A stretch of DNA of 64,000 nt from Antarcticibacterium sp. 1MA-6-2 (GCF_021535135.1 NZ_CP091036.1:806001-870000); one strand, 5' to 3'; shown: positions 38,769 through 48,365, numbered from the stretch's first letter. Numbers and translations are program-made. Notes: generated from the sequence alone by a model not told the origin.

Positions 38769-40124
38769 TTATTCTTCTGTATTATCGACTAATGATTTTG
38801 AATTAAAATTTCTAATAATCAGGCGGTTGCTCTTTTCGTAGGTGAAATAGCTTACCGCCCAATTAAAGCCAACCATCAATTTGTTTCTAAATCCACTTAT
38901 GGATAATAAGTGTACAACTGACCAAAGTAACCAAGCGGAATAACCTGTAAATTTAAACTTGCCCAAATCTGCTACTGCCTTACGCTTTCCTACGGTGGCC
39001 AAGGAACCTTTGTCTTTATATTGAAAAGGTTTTTTGTGCTTGTTTTTCGTAAATTCCAATAAGGATTCCCCAAGATATTTGCCTTGTTGAATTGCTGTTT
39101 GCGCTACTTGCGGATGTCCTTTTGGTGTGTCTGTGGTAATCATAGCCGCTATGTCACCTATGGCAAAAATGTTTTCAAAACCTTCTACTCTCAAATAAGC
39201 ATCGGTTTTAATCCGGTTGCCTTTTACCACGTGTTTTTCATCGACACCTTTTGGGAATTGACCTTTTACGCCAGCTGTCCAGATGAGGTTTTTTGCTAAA
39301 ATTTTCTTTCCGCTTTTTGTAGTAACCTCTGAACCGTCATAATCACTTACCGACTCATTGAATAGTACTTTTACATTCAAGCCTTTTAAATACTTTAAAG
39401 TTTTTGATGATGCTTTGTCTGACATTGTACTTAACAACTCGTCAATAGCTTCTATTAAGTAAATGTTCATAATGGAAGCAGGGTATTCTGGGTAATCTTT
39501 GGGTAGAATATATTTACGAAATTCAGCTAAAGCCCCTGCCATTTCCACGCCAGCAGGACCACCTCCAACGATAACGAAATTTGTTAGGGCATCCCGTTCA
39601 TCATCATCACAGGTAATCGCTGCTTGTTCCAGATTTTGCAACATCATATGACGGATATTGAGGGAATCGCGAATATCCTTCATCCCCAAACTGTTTTGGG
39701 CTACGGAATCCATACCAAAAAAATTAGTGGTCGTACCAGTTGCAAGTACAAGATAGTCGTAGTGGATTTTTCCTCTGGAAGTTATTAATATATTTGATGA
39801 GGATTGAATTTCCTCGACTTCGGCCAAACGAAATATTACATTCTTATAACCACGAAATTGTTTTCTGAATGGAAAAACAATACTGTCTGGCTCCAAAGCA
39901 CTCGTGGCCACTTGATAGAACAAAGGCTGAAACTGATGGAAGTTGTTTTTATCAAACAATACAACCTGCACCTCTTTGTGTTTCAGTTTTTCAACCAATG
40001 CCAGACCTGCAAATCCTCCACCAATGATAACTACCCGTGGTAAGTTGGAATCTGGCAGGCAGATATCATCTGTTACCTTGCAGGCAGCTTCTGTCGTATT
40101 GTCCGATGCTTTATTATTCTTCAT
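38769..40124 (-). CDS. Type II NADH dehydrogenase (NDH-2)
   Basis: 451 residues. FAD site PRVVIIGGGFAGLALVEKL near residue 30; NADH site NFVIVGGGPAGVEMAGALAE near 185; second FAD strand ENIFAIGDIAAM near 320. A C-terminal region with WLLWSVVHLLSISGF is the membrane-anchoring part. It is a single-subunit, non-proton-pumping NADH:quinone oxidoreductase. An extra 15-20 residues at the N-terminus precede the FAD fold. It would re-oxidise NADH from the GAPDH encoded immediately downstream. Confidence 0.9.
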   Translation of the reverse strand: MKNNKASDNTTEAACKVTDDICLPDSNLPRVVIIGGGFAGLALVEKLKHKEVQVVLFDKNNFHQFQPLFYQVATSALEPDSIVFPFRKQFRGYKNVIFRLAEVEEIQSSSNILITSRGKIHYDYLVLATGTTTNFFGMDSVAQNSLGMKDIRDSLNIRHMMLQNLEQAAITCDDDERDALTNFVIVGGGPAGVEMAGALAEFRKYILPKDYPEYPASIMNIYLIEAIDELLSTMSDKASSKTLKYLKGLNVKVLFNESVSDYDGSEVTTKSGKKILAKNLIWTAGVKGQFPKGVDEKHVVKGNRIKTDAYLRVEGFENIFAIGDIAAMITTDTPKGHPQVAQTAIQQGKYLGESLLEFTKNKHKKPFQYKDKGSLATVGKRKAVADLGKFKFTGYSAWLLWSVVHLLSISGFRNKLMVGFNWAVSYFTYEKSNRLIIRNFNSKSLVDNTEE

Positions 40125-40161
40125 TTTTTCAAGTGTTCTAACAGATCTGGATTTTATTTAA

Positions 40162-40290
40162 TTATCTTAGGCAGGAACTTATGATCCAGTTTATTTTGAG
40201 TATTTCTTTTGTAAAATCATTTACTGCCAGATAGATTACAGGCCATAAAGCAAAAATGATAAGTGACCATATAAACCAGACATATTGCAT
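40162..40290 (-). CDS. Small membrane protein (42 aa)
   Basis: A short frame MQYVWFIWSLIIFALWPVIY followed by a polar segment (LAVNDFTKEILKINWIISSC). One transmembrane helix. The frame may originally end a few residues later, since a CCTAAG site near the stop hints at damage. It sits between NDH-2 and the AlbA-domain gene and is probably co-transcribed. Confidence 0.4.
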   Translation of the reverse strand: MQYVWFIWSLIIFALWPVIYLAVNDFTKEILKINWIISSCLR

Positions 40291-40294
40291 AGGC

Positions 40295-40997
40295 TTATGC
40301 TTTTTGAGTTTTTAAATAATCCACGGTTTCCTTTACGGTTCGAGGATAAGTAGCATTTCCCGTTAGTACATAAAAAGTTGTATTTTCTTCATCGCTAACA
40401 TAAACCTAGTTCGTTCGAAGGTAGAATATTTGTTATCCTGATAACCTCACGCTAGTGGCCATCTTTATTCTTATGTTTAAGGGATTTATAATCCTTTTCG
40501 AGCCCCAGTATATTTCCCTCATCATCAACACCAATAATTAATTTACCACCCTTAGCATTCATAAAACCTGTGATGGTTTTGGCAATGACCAGTTCCAGTT
40601 CCTTATTGGTTGTTTTGCGGTAATAGTCATAATTTATGAAAGACTTAAATTCTACCCGTTCATTTTCGTCCGACTCAATTAATTCTTCAATATCACGAAC
40701 AAGCAGCCGTTGTTGTGTTCCAATGAGTTCATTTTTCCTTTTAAGGTTTATCCATAACAAACCAGAAACTATTCCCAATAAAGTTAAAAGGCCACCCATT
40801 CCCCGCATATCGAAAGTGAAGGACTCTAAAAAACGTTGTTTTAAAACATCCTGGAACAAGGAAATTGAAAAGGCTGTGTCGCTAAATTCAAACCAATAAA
40901 GCACCATTGTAAAGGGGTGTACCAGGAAATAAAAAATGCCTGCACCCAATAGTAAATGAATAAAAATGATCTTAATTTTCGTCAAATCCTTTCTCAA
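40295..40997 (-). CDS. Membrane-anchored Schlafen AlbA_2 domain protein (two damaged sites, internal deletion)
   Basis: The N-terminal part has two hydrophobic helices (about 10-32 and 65-82). It is followed by an AlbA_2 domain: ENERVEFKSFINYDYYRKTT, KTITGFMNAKGGKLIIGVDD and LEKDYKSLKHKNKDG. The frame stops at 40452 (CACTAGC), then continues EVIRITNILPSNE, is shifted at 40404-40410 (CTAG) and resumes VYVSDEENTTFYVLTGNATY and a C-terminal helix to TAA at 40295. Both sites read correctly as ACCGGC and ACCGGT. Compared with the family, about 35 residues between KNKDG and EVIRI are missing. The domain is thought to bind nucleic acid or act in stress; the role here is unknown. Confidence 0.65.
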
Positions 40998-41009
40998 CTT
41001 TCACAATTT

Positions 41010-41285
41010 TTATTTGTTTTTAATTTGCGCATTATAAAAAGCCGCTATACAGGCACCTATAAGCCATCCTAAAATGAATATCTGTACAATTCCCAAACTG
41101 GCTTCCCATAAAGGAACATCCATTCTAATAATACTGGTAACATCCAATCCGTGCACAAGGCTATTAAAAAATGTTATGGATCCTCCTTGTCCGGCTGTAG
41201 CCATTACGATCATACAGCCCAGATATATCAAGGCTCCAGTTAGACCGAGGGCAAAACCGAATTTTTTTACATTTAATCGATACAT
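41010..41285 (-). CDS. DUF5676 family membrane protein
   Basis: 91 residues with two helices: FGFALGLTGALIYLGCMIVM and a longer one including IVQIFILGWLIGACIAAFYN. Matches the small DUF5676 membrane proteins that occur beside copper or SHOCT genes. Function unknown. Gap to the following AlbA gene is 12 bases, so it is probably co-transcribed. Confidence 0.7.
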   Translation of the reverse strand: MYRLNVKKFGFALGLTGALIYLGCMIVMATAGQGGSITFFNSLVHGLDVTSIIRMDVPLWEASLGIVQIFILGWLIGACIAAFYNAQIKNK

Positions 41286-41303
41286 AATTAATGTGTTTTA
41301 AGA

Positions 41304-41522
41304 TTAGTTACCTGAGTTTAATAATTTCTTCGATTTTTCGTATTCTTCCTTTGAAATTTCGCCCTTGGCAAACCTATTTTTTAGGATGTCCAATGGCTTT
41401 TCTTCTTTTGTTCTTTGGTAGGGAATATCTGTTGGGATAAAGAAAATCCATATAATAAATGCTAACCAGATAAACCACCAAATAAGGTGCATACCTCCAA
41501 AAGTTCCGTCGTAATAGTGCAT
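41304..41522 (-). CDS. SHOCT domain membrane protein
   Basis: 72 residues: one membrane helix (LIWWFIWLAFIIWIFF) and a C-terminal SHOCT motif (DILKNRFAKGEISKEEYEKS), a short helical hairpin of unknown oligomerisation function. Small SHOCT proteins of this kind are frequent next to copper-efflux genes. Confidence 0.75.
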   Translation of the reverse strand: MHYYDGTFGGMHLIWWFIWLAFIIWIFFIPTDIPYQRTKEEKPLDILKNRFAKGEISKEEYEKSKKLLNSGN

Positions 41523-41539
41523 AGTGCTGAGTTTTAAAG

Positions 41540-41758
41540 TTATTTTTTAATTTCTTCAATAGTATAGCCCTCTATGTTGTCTAGTTGCTTTTGTAGTTCA
41601 TCAACTGTTAGGGTTTCCTTCATTGTGATAATTGTGGCTCCTTTTGGGTTCAGAAAAACTTCTGTTTTTTCCACAGCTGGGAGCGCCTCTAAAACTTTCT
41701 TAACCCTGTTAACGCATCCACCGCAACTGATGCCATTAATTTGAAATTTTCGTTTCAT
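41540..41758 (-). CDS. Single HMA-domain copper chaperone
   Basis: 72 residues with the CxxC metal site in INGISCGGCVNRVKKVLEAL and the ferredoxin-like continuation VEKTEVFLNPKGATIITMKE. CopZ-like, cytosolic. Probably hands Cu(I) to an ATPase or the regulator of this module. It lies 11 bases from the upstream DUF2933-like gene and 18 from the SHOCT gene. Confidence 0.85.
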   Translation of the reverse strand: MKRKFQINGISCGGCVNRVKKVLEALPAVEKTEVFLNPKGATIITMKETLTVDELQKQLDNIEGYTIEEIKK

Positions 41759-41768
41759 ATCTTAAACT

Positions 41769-42005
41769 TTAGTGATGATGATCTCTTTTTTCATCCTCTT
41801 TTTTGTTCTTCTTATTTAAGTTCTCATCAGATAATCCGTGCGTATGGCTCCCGTGTTGCATTGGCATCAGTAAGTGTATGGCGAACATTATTATGATAAA
41901 TGTAAAAAGCCAGGTCCCGCCTCCAATTCCAATGGATGGTGCTAAAAAAATGAATAACAAGGGAAGCCCGCAACCGAGGACCATCCATAACCAGTGATTT
42001 TTCAT
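41769..42005 (-). CDS. Small DUF2933-like membrane protein, His-rich tail
   Basis: 78 residues: two hydrophobic segments (WLWMVLGCGLPLLFIFLAPS and TWLFTFIIIMFAIHLLMPM), then a polar tail ending KRDHHH. The pattern resembles DUF2933 proteins found in metal-resistance operons. Metal binding by the His tail is an inference. The next gene upstream (the truncated cusA) is 54 bases away. Confidence 0.6.
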   Translation of the reverse strand: MKNHWLWMVLGCGLPLLFIFLAPSIGIGGGTWLFTFIIIMFAIHLLMPMQHGSHTHGLSDENLNKKNKKEDEKRDHHH

Positions 42006-42059
42006 TGTTTTTTGTTTTTAAAATTGATAATATCTGTTTTAATTGATTTTTTTAATCCT

Positions 42060-42684
42060 CTATCCCTTATTATTGTTCCTGATTGCTATTAGATTGTCAG
42101 AAATAAATTTGGAAGTAATAGCTGGGGTATCTTTAACATAGAAGTCCTGGATGGATCTCAATTCCTGGGGATCCCAGCCCCCCGTTGGTTCTCCTGTTTT
42201 TGGGTTTCGACCCTCAAGAGTGTACCAATACACCTGTCCCAAAGCTGTCGCATCAGGACCCAAAGCAGGTTGTACATCTGCAGGTAAGGTACTACGCGGG
42301 AAGAGAATTAAGCTTCTCCAAAATCCGGGACTAGCTCCAGTAGAATTCCACATCCTCCTCAAAAATTACATATATACTGGAAAGGCCGAAAAGCGAACTG
42401 CTTCGAATAGTCTTTACTCCCGGCACTCCCAGAAGGGAAGTAGTGAGGGGATAGGTTATCTGGTCCTCGATATCCTGCGGGGATTTCCCCATCCACTCGG
42501 TATAAACTATTTGTTGGTTTTCACCAATATCGGGTATAGCATCTACGGGAACGGGATCTCTTGGCATCCAGTCAATTTCCCAATTAAATGGTGCTGTAGC
42601 CACCCCCCAGGCTATAAACGCAACCGTAAGTAAAGCGGTCACTAACTTATTCTCTAAAAAGAATTTAATTGTTCTGTTAAGCAT
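42060..42684 (-). pseudogene. Truncated CusA N-terminus
   Basis: The first about 170 residues of a CusA-type RND pump ([50 protein letters not shown]). An in-frame TAG stands at 42331-42333 (read on minus as AGC TAG TCC) where the family has Arg; AGCCGGTCC would restore it. The frame then continues [15 protein letters not shown] through [18 protein letters not shown] to DFYVKD, after which it departs from the family into about 20 unrelated residues and stops. The gene is therefore truly truncated by a deletion, besides the TAG. It mirrors the start of the complete cusA at 59.2 kb. Confidence 0.85.
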
Positions 42685-42854
42685 AATTTTTGATTACAGT
42701 TAATATTCGCCAAAAGAGGCAATACAATCAACCACAACTGTACAAGACAAATGTGGTCATGCGGAAATCAGACTGTAATCAAATAAGGAAGGTCTGGTCG
42801 AGCACCTGTATATCATGGACCAGTAAAGGTGGAATATAATCAGCAAAAGGAACG

Positions 42855-43175
42855 TTATGCGCTTAGCTGTTCCTCGAAAAGACTGGTTAAGGAATAGGTG
42901 AAACCTGCAAGAAACACTTGCTGGTCAAAATTAAGATCATAGAATGATATCTTCAGATCTTTCTGCCCATCAATAGCTACTGTATCCTCCCAGCAACCTT
43001 TCTCGTCAGACATTCCAGGACTATGTTCCATTCCGCAGGTTTCGGCTGCAGAAAAAATGGCCTGATCCACAAGAAAATCTCCACAGAAATGCTTATTCAC
43101 AGTAAAGGACAATGTGGATAGAAGCACCAAGGATGCCAAAAGAGAAGATGATATTTTATACAGGATAGATTTCAC
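42855..43175 (-). CDS. HYC_CC_PP family secreted protein, copy 1
   Basis: 106 residues with a signal peptide (MKSILYKISSSLLASLVLLS). The HFCG motif (VNKHFCGDFLVDQAIF) follows, then CGMEHSPG, KGCWEDT and a hydrophobic DLNFDQQVFLAGFTYSLTSL. The family is named for HYC, CC and PP motifs; this copy keeps the H-x-C and lacks the CC and PP. Function unknown; members lie upstream of CusA-type pumps. Here it precedes the truncated cusA, as the complete copy at 59.4 kb precedes the intact one. Confidence 0.75.
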   Translation of the reverse strand: MKSILYKISSSLLASLVLLSTLSFTVNKHFCGDFLVDQAIFSAAETCGMEHSPGMSDEKGCWEDTVAIDGQKDLKISFYDLNFDQQVFLAGFTYSLTSLFEEQLSA

Positions 43176-43458
43176 AGTATTTTTTCTTTTACTCTTGAGA
43201 TGTTAGATTTTCTGCTGGATTATTTGTAAAAAAAGTTTTAAGTATATCTTATATCCCAAAAATAGTAGGTTTATCACTTTAATAATGTGATTAAAATCAT
43301 ATTTCCCTCTTTTTCTTAGATTATTTCAGTAGCGTGAGACTTCAGTGGTTCAGGGTAAAATTCTGACCTGACGATTAAAAAAATAATAACATAGACAAAC
43401 TTTAAACTTCCGGGTATGTTATTTTCAAAAATTTCACAGTCTTACTGAAAAGAAAAGT

Positions 43459-43490
43459 AAAGTGGAGAGCTTACTAACGGCCTCCACTTT
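43459..43490 (-). terminator. Terminator after the porin gene
   Basis: AAAGTGGAG / CTCCACTTT, a 9-bp inverted repeat with a 14-base loop, placed 26 bases beyond the porin stop, followed on the minus strand by a T-rich tract. The remaining 43176-43458 interval holds nothing I can name. Confidence 0.6.
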
Positions 43491-43515
43491 CAATAAATTT
43501 AAGAATTTTCCGACC

Positions 43516-44768
43516 TTAAAAACTTATTACAGCTTCAAGCACCAGTCCATTGAATTTTCCTCCATCAAACCTTGTACCCGGTAAAAATCCGTTATATTCC
43601 TGATTCACATACTCCACTTTAGCAAGTATATTTTTGGTCATGAACCAACCTCCTGACAACTGGTATCTTGCGATATCAATATCATTCCCGGCCTCCTCAC
43701 CGTCCACAGTATTGTATCTTCCGGCCACGTAATAGTTTTCATCAGCCCCAAATCTATAAATAAGATCTCCGGCAAGTTGTGTAATGGTCCTTTCCTGTGC
43801 TTCGGTTGTACGTTTACCTGAAGCCCTTTCAAAAGTTCCGAAAAATTCCAGTCCTCCCATTTTAATAAAAGGGTTGATCATAAAGGCAGTCATCTCGTTC
43901 CCAAATCGTGGATTGTACCTACCGGAAGTGAATCCATGAACATCTGGTAACTCCATTACTTCATAATATCTCGACCCTGCACGATCACCCCCATACAAGG
44001 ATACATTAGCATTTTTATTGGTATGGTAAACCGAGCTTAGGTTAATCTGAATCTAATGTTATTACTCAGTAATCCATCGTAACCTGCTTTCGCCAGAAAG
44101 GAAGGACCTGTTGCATCTGGATTTGTAACGCTTTGATTTAATTTGCCATTAGTTGCACCTACCATTCCAATAAATCCGTTGTTCCTATAGTAAACTTCTG
44201 CACCAACTTCTGTTGTAAATGAATCCATAATGTAATTCCCCACAAAAGGATTATATATAGCCTGGGCATTATCTGTTCGCCGGAAGTGAGCATCACCATA
44301 GTTGTTTTCCATATGTCCAATTTTGACGGTTACATTATTCATTAAACCTTCCATGAACCCGGTGCTTATAAAATCCAATTTATCGATCAAAATGTATCCA
44401 CTTTTTACGTAAGGTTCATTATGGTGACGTGAAGACAAATAGGTTCTAAGATGCATACGCACCCCGTCGTATAACTGAACATCAAGGTCCAGATTGGCTG
44501 TTGGCAAGTTGAAATTGCTTCCTATTGTTGACAGAGGAACAGTACCTGAATTTTCATGTTCCAGGGCCTGAAATTGAATTGTTGATGCACCACCAATCCT
44601 TACTTCGACCCCATCAAAAGTACTGATTGTATCTTTGGGTGCTTCAAAGGTATTTATGCCTCTTTTATCTGGTGCTCTAAAGTTGTCCAAATCCCGTTGC
44701 TGTGCCTGCAACTGGGATGCTAAGAGCACAAAGGCAATTGTGCTCAAATATAAAATTGAAGTTTTCAT
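43516..44768 (-). CDS. Outer-membrane porin of the phosphate-selective (OprO/OprP-like) type, one frame break
   Basis: About 417 residues. The signal peptide (MKTSILYLSTIAFVLLASQL) is followed by strands such as IGGASTIQFQALEHENSGT, NNVTVKIGHMENNYGDAHFR and a C-terminal IDIARYQLSGGWF and FNGLVLEAVISF, the pattern of large beta-barrels ending in Phe. The frame breaks at 44035-44042 after RFRLT; reading ACCGGC gives LTGSVYHTNKNANVSLYGGD, as expected. Transported solute unknown. Between an HYC_CC_PP gene pair and in the copper module, so metal or anion relevance is possible but unproven. Confidence 0.8.
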
Positions 44769-44870
44769 TTTTGTATTTTTAAAAATTTAGAATAAGAAAT
44801 TGAATAAAAGCAGAACTGTAATTCACTCTAGTTAGAATCAATTCGGTTCGATTTCCAAGTTCAATAAATC

Positions 44871-45248
44871 CTAAATCAAAAATACTTCAAACAATACCTG
44901 GTAGTCTTTTTTTACTAAAGGTGGGATATGCCTAATGGAAGGCACGTATTTTCCCGGAAGAATTGGCGTTCCAAAAAGAGGAGAGAAAGGAATAATTCCA
45001 AAACCAGCTGTAATTTCAAATGAAAGTGAGGAGATTTTTAAATCTTTCTGAGCCGCCTTCCGGATACTTACACCAAAACAACAGGTATCTTCAGCAAATT
45101 TTTCGATTTTAATCTCCCCATTGCAACTCTTAGATTTTTGGTTAAATGCAAAATCTACCAGCTTATCGCTGCAATAATGCATATCCACAGTAATTGAGGA
45201 TGTTGCAAACAGTACAATCAGCGAAAGAAGAATAGAAAGTAGTTTCAT
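44871..45248 (-). CDS. HYC_CC_PP family secreted protein, copy 2
   Basis: About 125 residues starting at ATG 45248 (MKLLSILLSLIVLFATSSIT). All three named motifs are present: MHYCSDKL, DTCCFGV and HIPPLVKKDY. The mature protein is periplasmic or surface-located. Unknown function; three copies occur in this window, always within the copper/porin regions. Confidence 0.8.
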   Translation of the reverse strand: MKLLSILLSLIVLFATSSITVDMHYCSDKLVDFAFNQKSKSCNGEIKIEKFAEDTCCFGVSIRKAAQKDLKISSLSFEITAGFGIIPFSPLFGTPILPGKYVPSIRHIPPLVKKDYQVLFEVFLI

Positions 45249-45576
45249 TGCTAAATAATAAAATTCGAGGCAACTGCTCCTTGGAAACAAAACTATCAAA
45301 AATACAAGGTGAAAAATATGATCTTTATCAGTTTTGGCGTTTTTTGTTGTGCATCATAAAAAGTAGTTGCCCGTTAAATAAAATGGATGTTCTTATAATA
45401 ATAGTCTCTCAAATATTAAAAAATCAACTATCACTTCCCTTAATACCTAAATAAATGATTAGGAAATATTATTAAATTTAAAAGTTCCAGAAGCGTGTTC
45501 TCGCCTTTGCGGGCTTTAAAAAATTAATATGGTATTTTTACTACTTTTCTTAGATTTTAAATTACTCCGGTAGAAC

Positions 45577-46148
45577 TCATAACAAGTTCAGGTCTTCTTC
45601 TCTTTTAAGCTTTTGAAGCCTATAATCAGAAGGACTTAAACCTAGGTTACTTTTCTAAACTGGGTGGAGAGGTAAGTCGCACTGCTGTATCCTGTTTCCC
45701 TGGCAATCTCTGAGATGTTCAACTCATTATATTCAAGTAACTCCTTTATACGTTCAATTTTGACCTGGTTCTGAAATTCCTGTATTGTCTTACCTTCTAT
45801 TGTTGTAAAGAGCCTGGTGAGATGACTGTAGTCGTAATAGAGATATTCACTTAAAACCTTTGATAATTTTCCGCTGCCATAGTTTTCCTCTTTATAAATA
45901 CGTGCTATAATAATTGATTTTATCTTGTTCACAAGCCGCTCATTTTTATCGAAAAGTATCTCAAAACCTACCCTCAAGAATTCTTTCTGAATGGCAGACA
46001 TTTCTGCAGCAGTCAAGGGCTTTACCAGTACCGCTTGCCCCAATGAAACTTCCTGATAGGGAATTTTTAATCCTTCCAATATTTCCCTGACGCTGCTTTT
46101 GCACCGCTGACAAACCACGTTTTTTATATAAAGTACTTTTTCTTCCAT
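45577..46148 (-). CDS. AraC-type regulator with N-terminal Cys-x-x-Cys (HMA-like) sensor region, one frame break
   Basis: About 190 residues. I start at MEEKVLYIKNVVCQRCKSS (ATG 46148): residues 1-70 look like a ferredoxin-like/HMA unit with the metal-type C-x-x-C. The C-terminal 100 residues are two helix-turn-helix motifs of an AraC domain (LSEYLYYDYSHLTRLFTTIE, ISEIARETGYSSATYLSTQF). The frame stops early after FRKVT at 45640-45647 (ACCTAGGT); reading ACCGGT restores RKVTGLSPSDYRLQKLKREE. Probably a copper-responsive activator of the surrounding genes; metal sensing is inferred from the motif. Confidence 0.8.
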
Positions 46149-46258
46149 ATTGGTAATTTCAATGACTATTAAACTTAATTGCACCCCATAATACCGGAAT
46201 GTTGTTAGCGTTAAATGATGACCTTGTAAAAACAAAAGCTTAATCCAGATTTAAGCTC

Positions 46259-46828
46259 TTAATCAGTTAAAACCTGGAATGGAATAGAAATTTTCGTATT
46301 TTCCCAGGATAAAGATATAGTTCCTTGATCCTCATTTTCTTTTCTTATCTCATACTCTAGTGCTTCCTGTGTTTCCGCCAATTCTTCAGGTATTACATCG
46401 ACGCTAAGTACGTTCTCATTTTCATCATATTCGTCTTTTCCGTGCTGGTCCCATCGGGAATTGAACATTACTGTCCAATTTTCTTTTCCGGGGATTACAA
46501 AAAAACCGTACTTTCCGGCGGGCAATGTTTCATCACCAATAACCAAATCTTTACTGGTTTCTATCCAGGTGGCTTTGTGAGCCCCCGCCTGCCAAACCGT
46601 ATTATAGCCAACCAGTCCCCCAAAGATTATCCTGTCCCGTACCCTCGGTGAAGAATAATCGATATGGATATGTGCACCATTAATGATGGCCATAGCACTG
46701 GTGTGCGGACTTAAAACTTTCTTGTTGGTGATACTTTTTTCCTGTTGATGGTTTTCATGTTGGGCTTGCATTCCCTTTATGGTAAACAATGCAAACAGTA
46801 TGTAAAAAATGGATTTTGTGATTTTCAT
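46259..46828 (-). CDS. DUF2911 domain protein
   Basis: 189 residues with a signal peptide (MKITKSIFYILFALFTIKGM). The DUF2911 body is clear: IHIDYSSPRVRDRIIFGGLV, TVWQAGAHKATWIETSKDLV and LPAGKYGFFVIPGKENWTVM. Secreted beta-sandwich protein of unknown function, widespread in Bacteroidota. It sits between AraC and the DUF6503 gene on the same strand. Confidence 0.85.
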   Translation of the reverse strand: MKITKSIFYILFALFTIKGMQAQHENHQQEKSITNKKVLSPHTSAMAIINGAHIHIDYSSPRVRDRIIFGGLVGYNTVWQAGAHKATWIETSKDLVIGDETLPAGKYGFFVIPGKENWTVMFNSRWDQHGKDEYDENENVLSVDVIPEELAETQEALEYEIRKENEDQGTISLSWENTKISIPFQVLTD

Positions 46829-46844
46829 AATTCAGGTTTTAAGA

Positions 46845-47619
46845 TTAATTGTTATTTATTGATACATCAATATTTTCAGTATTGATCTTTGAGAAAAATT
46901 TTAGGGCTCCTTCCTCATAAAGGGAGTCCAGCTCATTTAACGGGGTGGAAAGCTCATCGGTTTCATAGTTTTGGTAGTCTACAAACCGGATACCTTCTAT
47001 GACCCTTGGATTCACCGCTTTCCTAAATCTTATCCCGCCATTGTTGGTGAAAAACTGATACGCCAGATAATCAACAGTGAAATTTTCTTTGTGGATCCAA
47101 TACACAAATTTATCATGGTGATCTGTCCCGCCGCCTTCTTTTCGAAAACTCACTTCAATTTCATAGTAGGGTTCGCCTTCAACTTCATCCTCTCCTGACA
47201 GTTTTTTAATCGCGGCCGGGGAATTGAGTACATAAGGTACCTGCACAAAGTAGTGAACAGAATTTATCCCATCACTTATCCTGGTAACCATCGAATCTGG
47301 AACAGTGACAGCTTTATTGTTTACAAAACGCTTCAGACCCTCATTGCTGAGAACATCATGTGTGGTTTTACTTAGTGGTGGAATCCTTTACAACGCGTTC
47401 CAACCGGAACATGTCCCCATTGCGTTTGCTCTTATATCTCCTGTTCCTAAAAGTAAATCCAATCTCCGCATTTTCATAATTTTTTCCTCCCGAGACCTCT
47501 ATACTTTTTTCTATAATTTTCTCAGCTTCTGATTTCTTTTCGGAAGTTCCACAAGACAGCGATAACACTGAAACCAGTATAGCAGTTAGGACTATGTTTT
47601 TGTGACAAAAGTTTTTCAT
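46845..47619 (-). CDS. DUF6503 family lipoprotein-like protein (one frame break)
   Basis: About 257 residues from ATG 47619 (MKNFCHKNIVLTAILVSVLS) with a lipobox-like LSLSC. The family pattern EKIIEKSIEVSGGKNYENAE then FTFRNRRYKSKRNGDMFRLE is followed by a break at 47370-47376. Reading ACCGGT gives STTGKTTHDVLSNEGLKRFV, which joins to SMVTRISDGINSVHYFVQVP and the rest. Outer-leaflet or periplasmic, LolA/lipoprotein-carrier-like fold possible; function unknown. Confidence 0.7.
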
Positions 47620-47635
47620 GTTAGGTACTCCCATA

Positions 47636-48334
47636 TTAAAATTTTTTGAGCATTTTTCTAACCGAAGGAGAGGAGATGTACCATAGTACAAAGCCACTCA
47701 GCACCGTTATAAGTCCCAACAGGGAAAAGATACGCAGCACAAGATTATTAAAATCATCTCTACCTTCGTAATCCATAGTGTGGGTCATCCACAAGAAATC
47801 AAACCAGCGCCAATCCCGGTGTCTTACAGTTTGAAATGAACCATCGGAGACTGAAACATAAGCTTTAATATTTCCCGCGGTTTCGTAAGAAATCACATAA
47901 GCAGGTAACGACCCGCCACGGTATTCATGATGACCTCCCGTTTCTTCAATCATTTCGATTCCAGCTATTCCAAGATCTTCCCGCATATATTTTTCTGCAA
48001 TTTCGAGAGCCTCTCCTTCAGTTATTCCGAGTTTTTCCTCCCCGGTTTGAGCATCTATCAGTTTTTCATCGTTTACCAGATAAAAAGGTTTACCAGCTAT
48101 TTCCTTAAGCTGAAGGGATTTTACACCACCCGGCAATTCTGAAGGAGCTATTAAACTACTGAAGGATACCTGTTCCACATGATGTTTCCTGAAGTGGTCG
48201 CCGTGGATCTCGTCAATATCTGTCCAGCTAAAATACATGCCGCTTACCGTCCACATAATAAATTGGATCCCAATGAAAAGCCCCAAATAACGATGGGCTT
48301 TCCTTAATTTTAATGCTGTTTTTCTTTTGACCAA
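47636..48334 (-). CDS. PepSY domain membrane protein
   Basis: About 230 residues. An N-terminal helix (ALKLRKAHRYLGLFIGIQFI), two PepSY-like units (IAGKPFYLVNDEKLIDAQTG and EYRGGSLPAYVISYETAG) and a C-terminal helix pair (LVLRIFSLLGLITVLSGF). I start at TTG 48334 because the region upstream in frame is a terminator; an ATG further up (48406) would place the terminator inside the gene. PepSY membrane proteins are linked to siderophore or ferric/copper reduction in Bacteroidota. Confidence 0.75.
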   Translation of the reverse strand: MVKRKTALKLRKAHRYLGLFIGIQFIMWTVSGMYFSWTDIDEIHGDHFRKHHVEQVSFSSLIAPSELPGGVKSLQLKEIAGKPFYLVNDEKLIDAQTGEEKLGITEGEALEIAEKYMREDLGIAGIEMIEETGGHHEYRGGSLPAYVISYETAGNIKAYVSVSDGSFQTVRHRDWRWFDFLWMTHTMDYEGRDDFNNLVLRIFSLLGLITVLSGFVLWYISSPSVRKMLKKF

Positions 48335-48365
48335 TATTATCTTGATTAATTCGTGAAACTTATAT

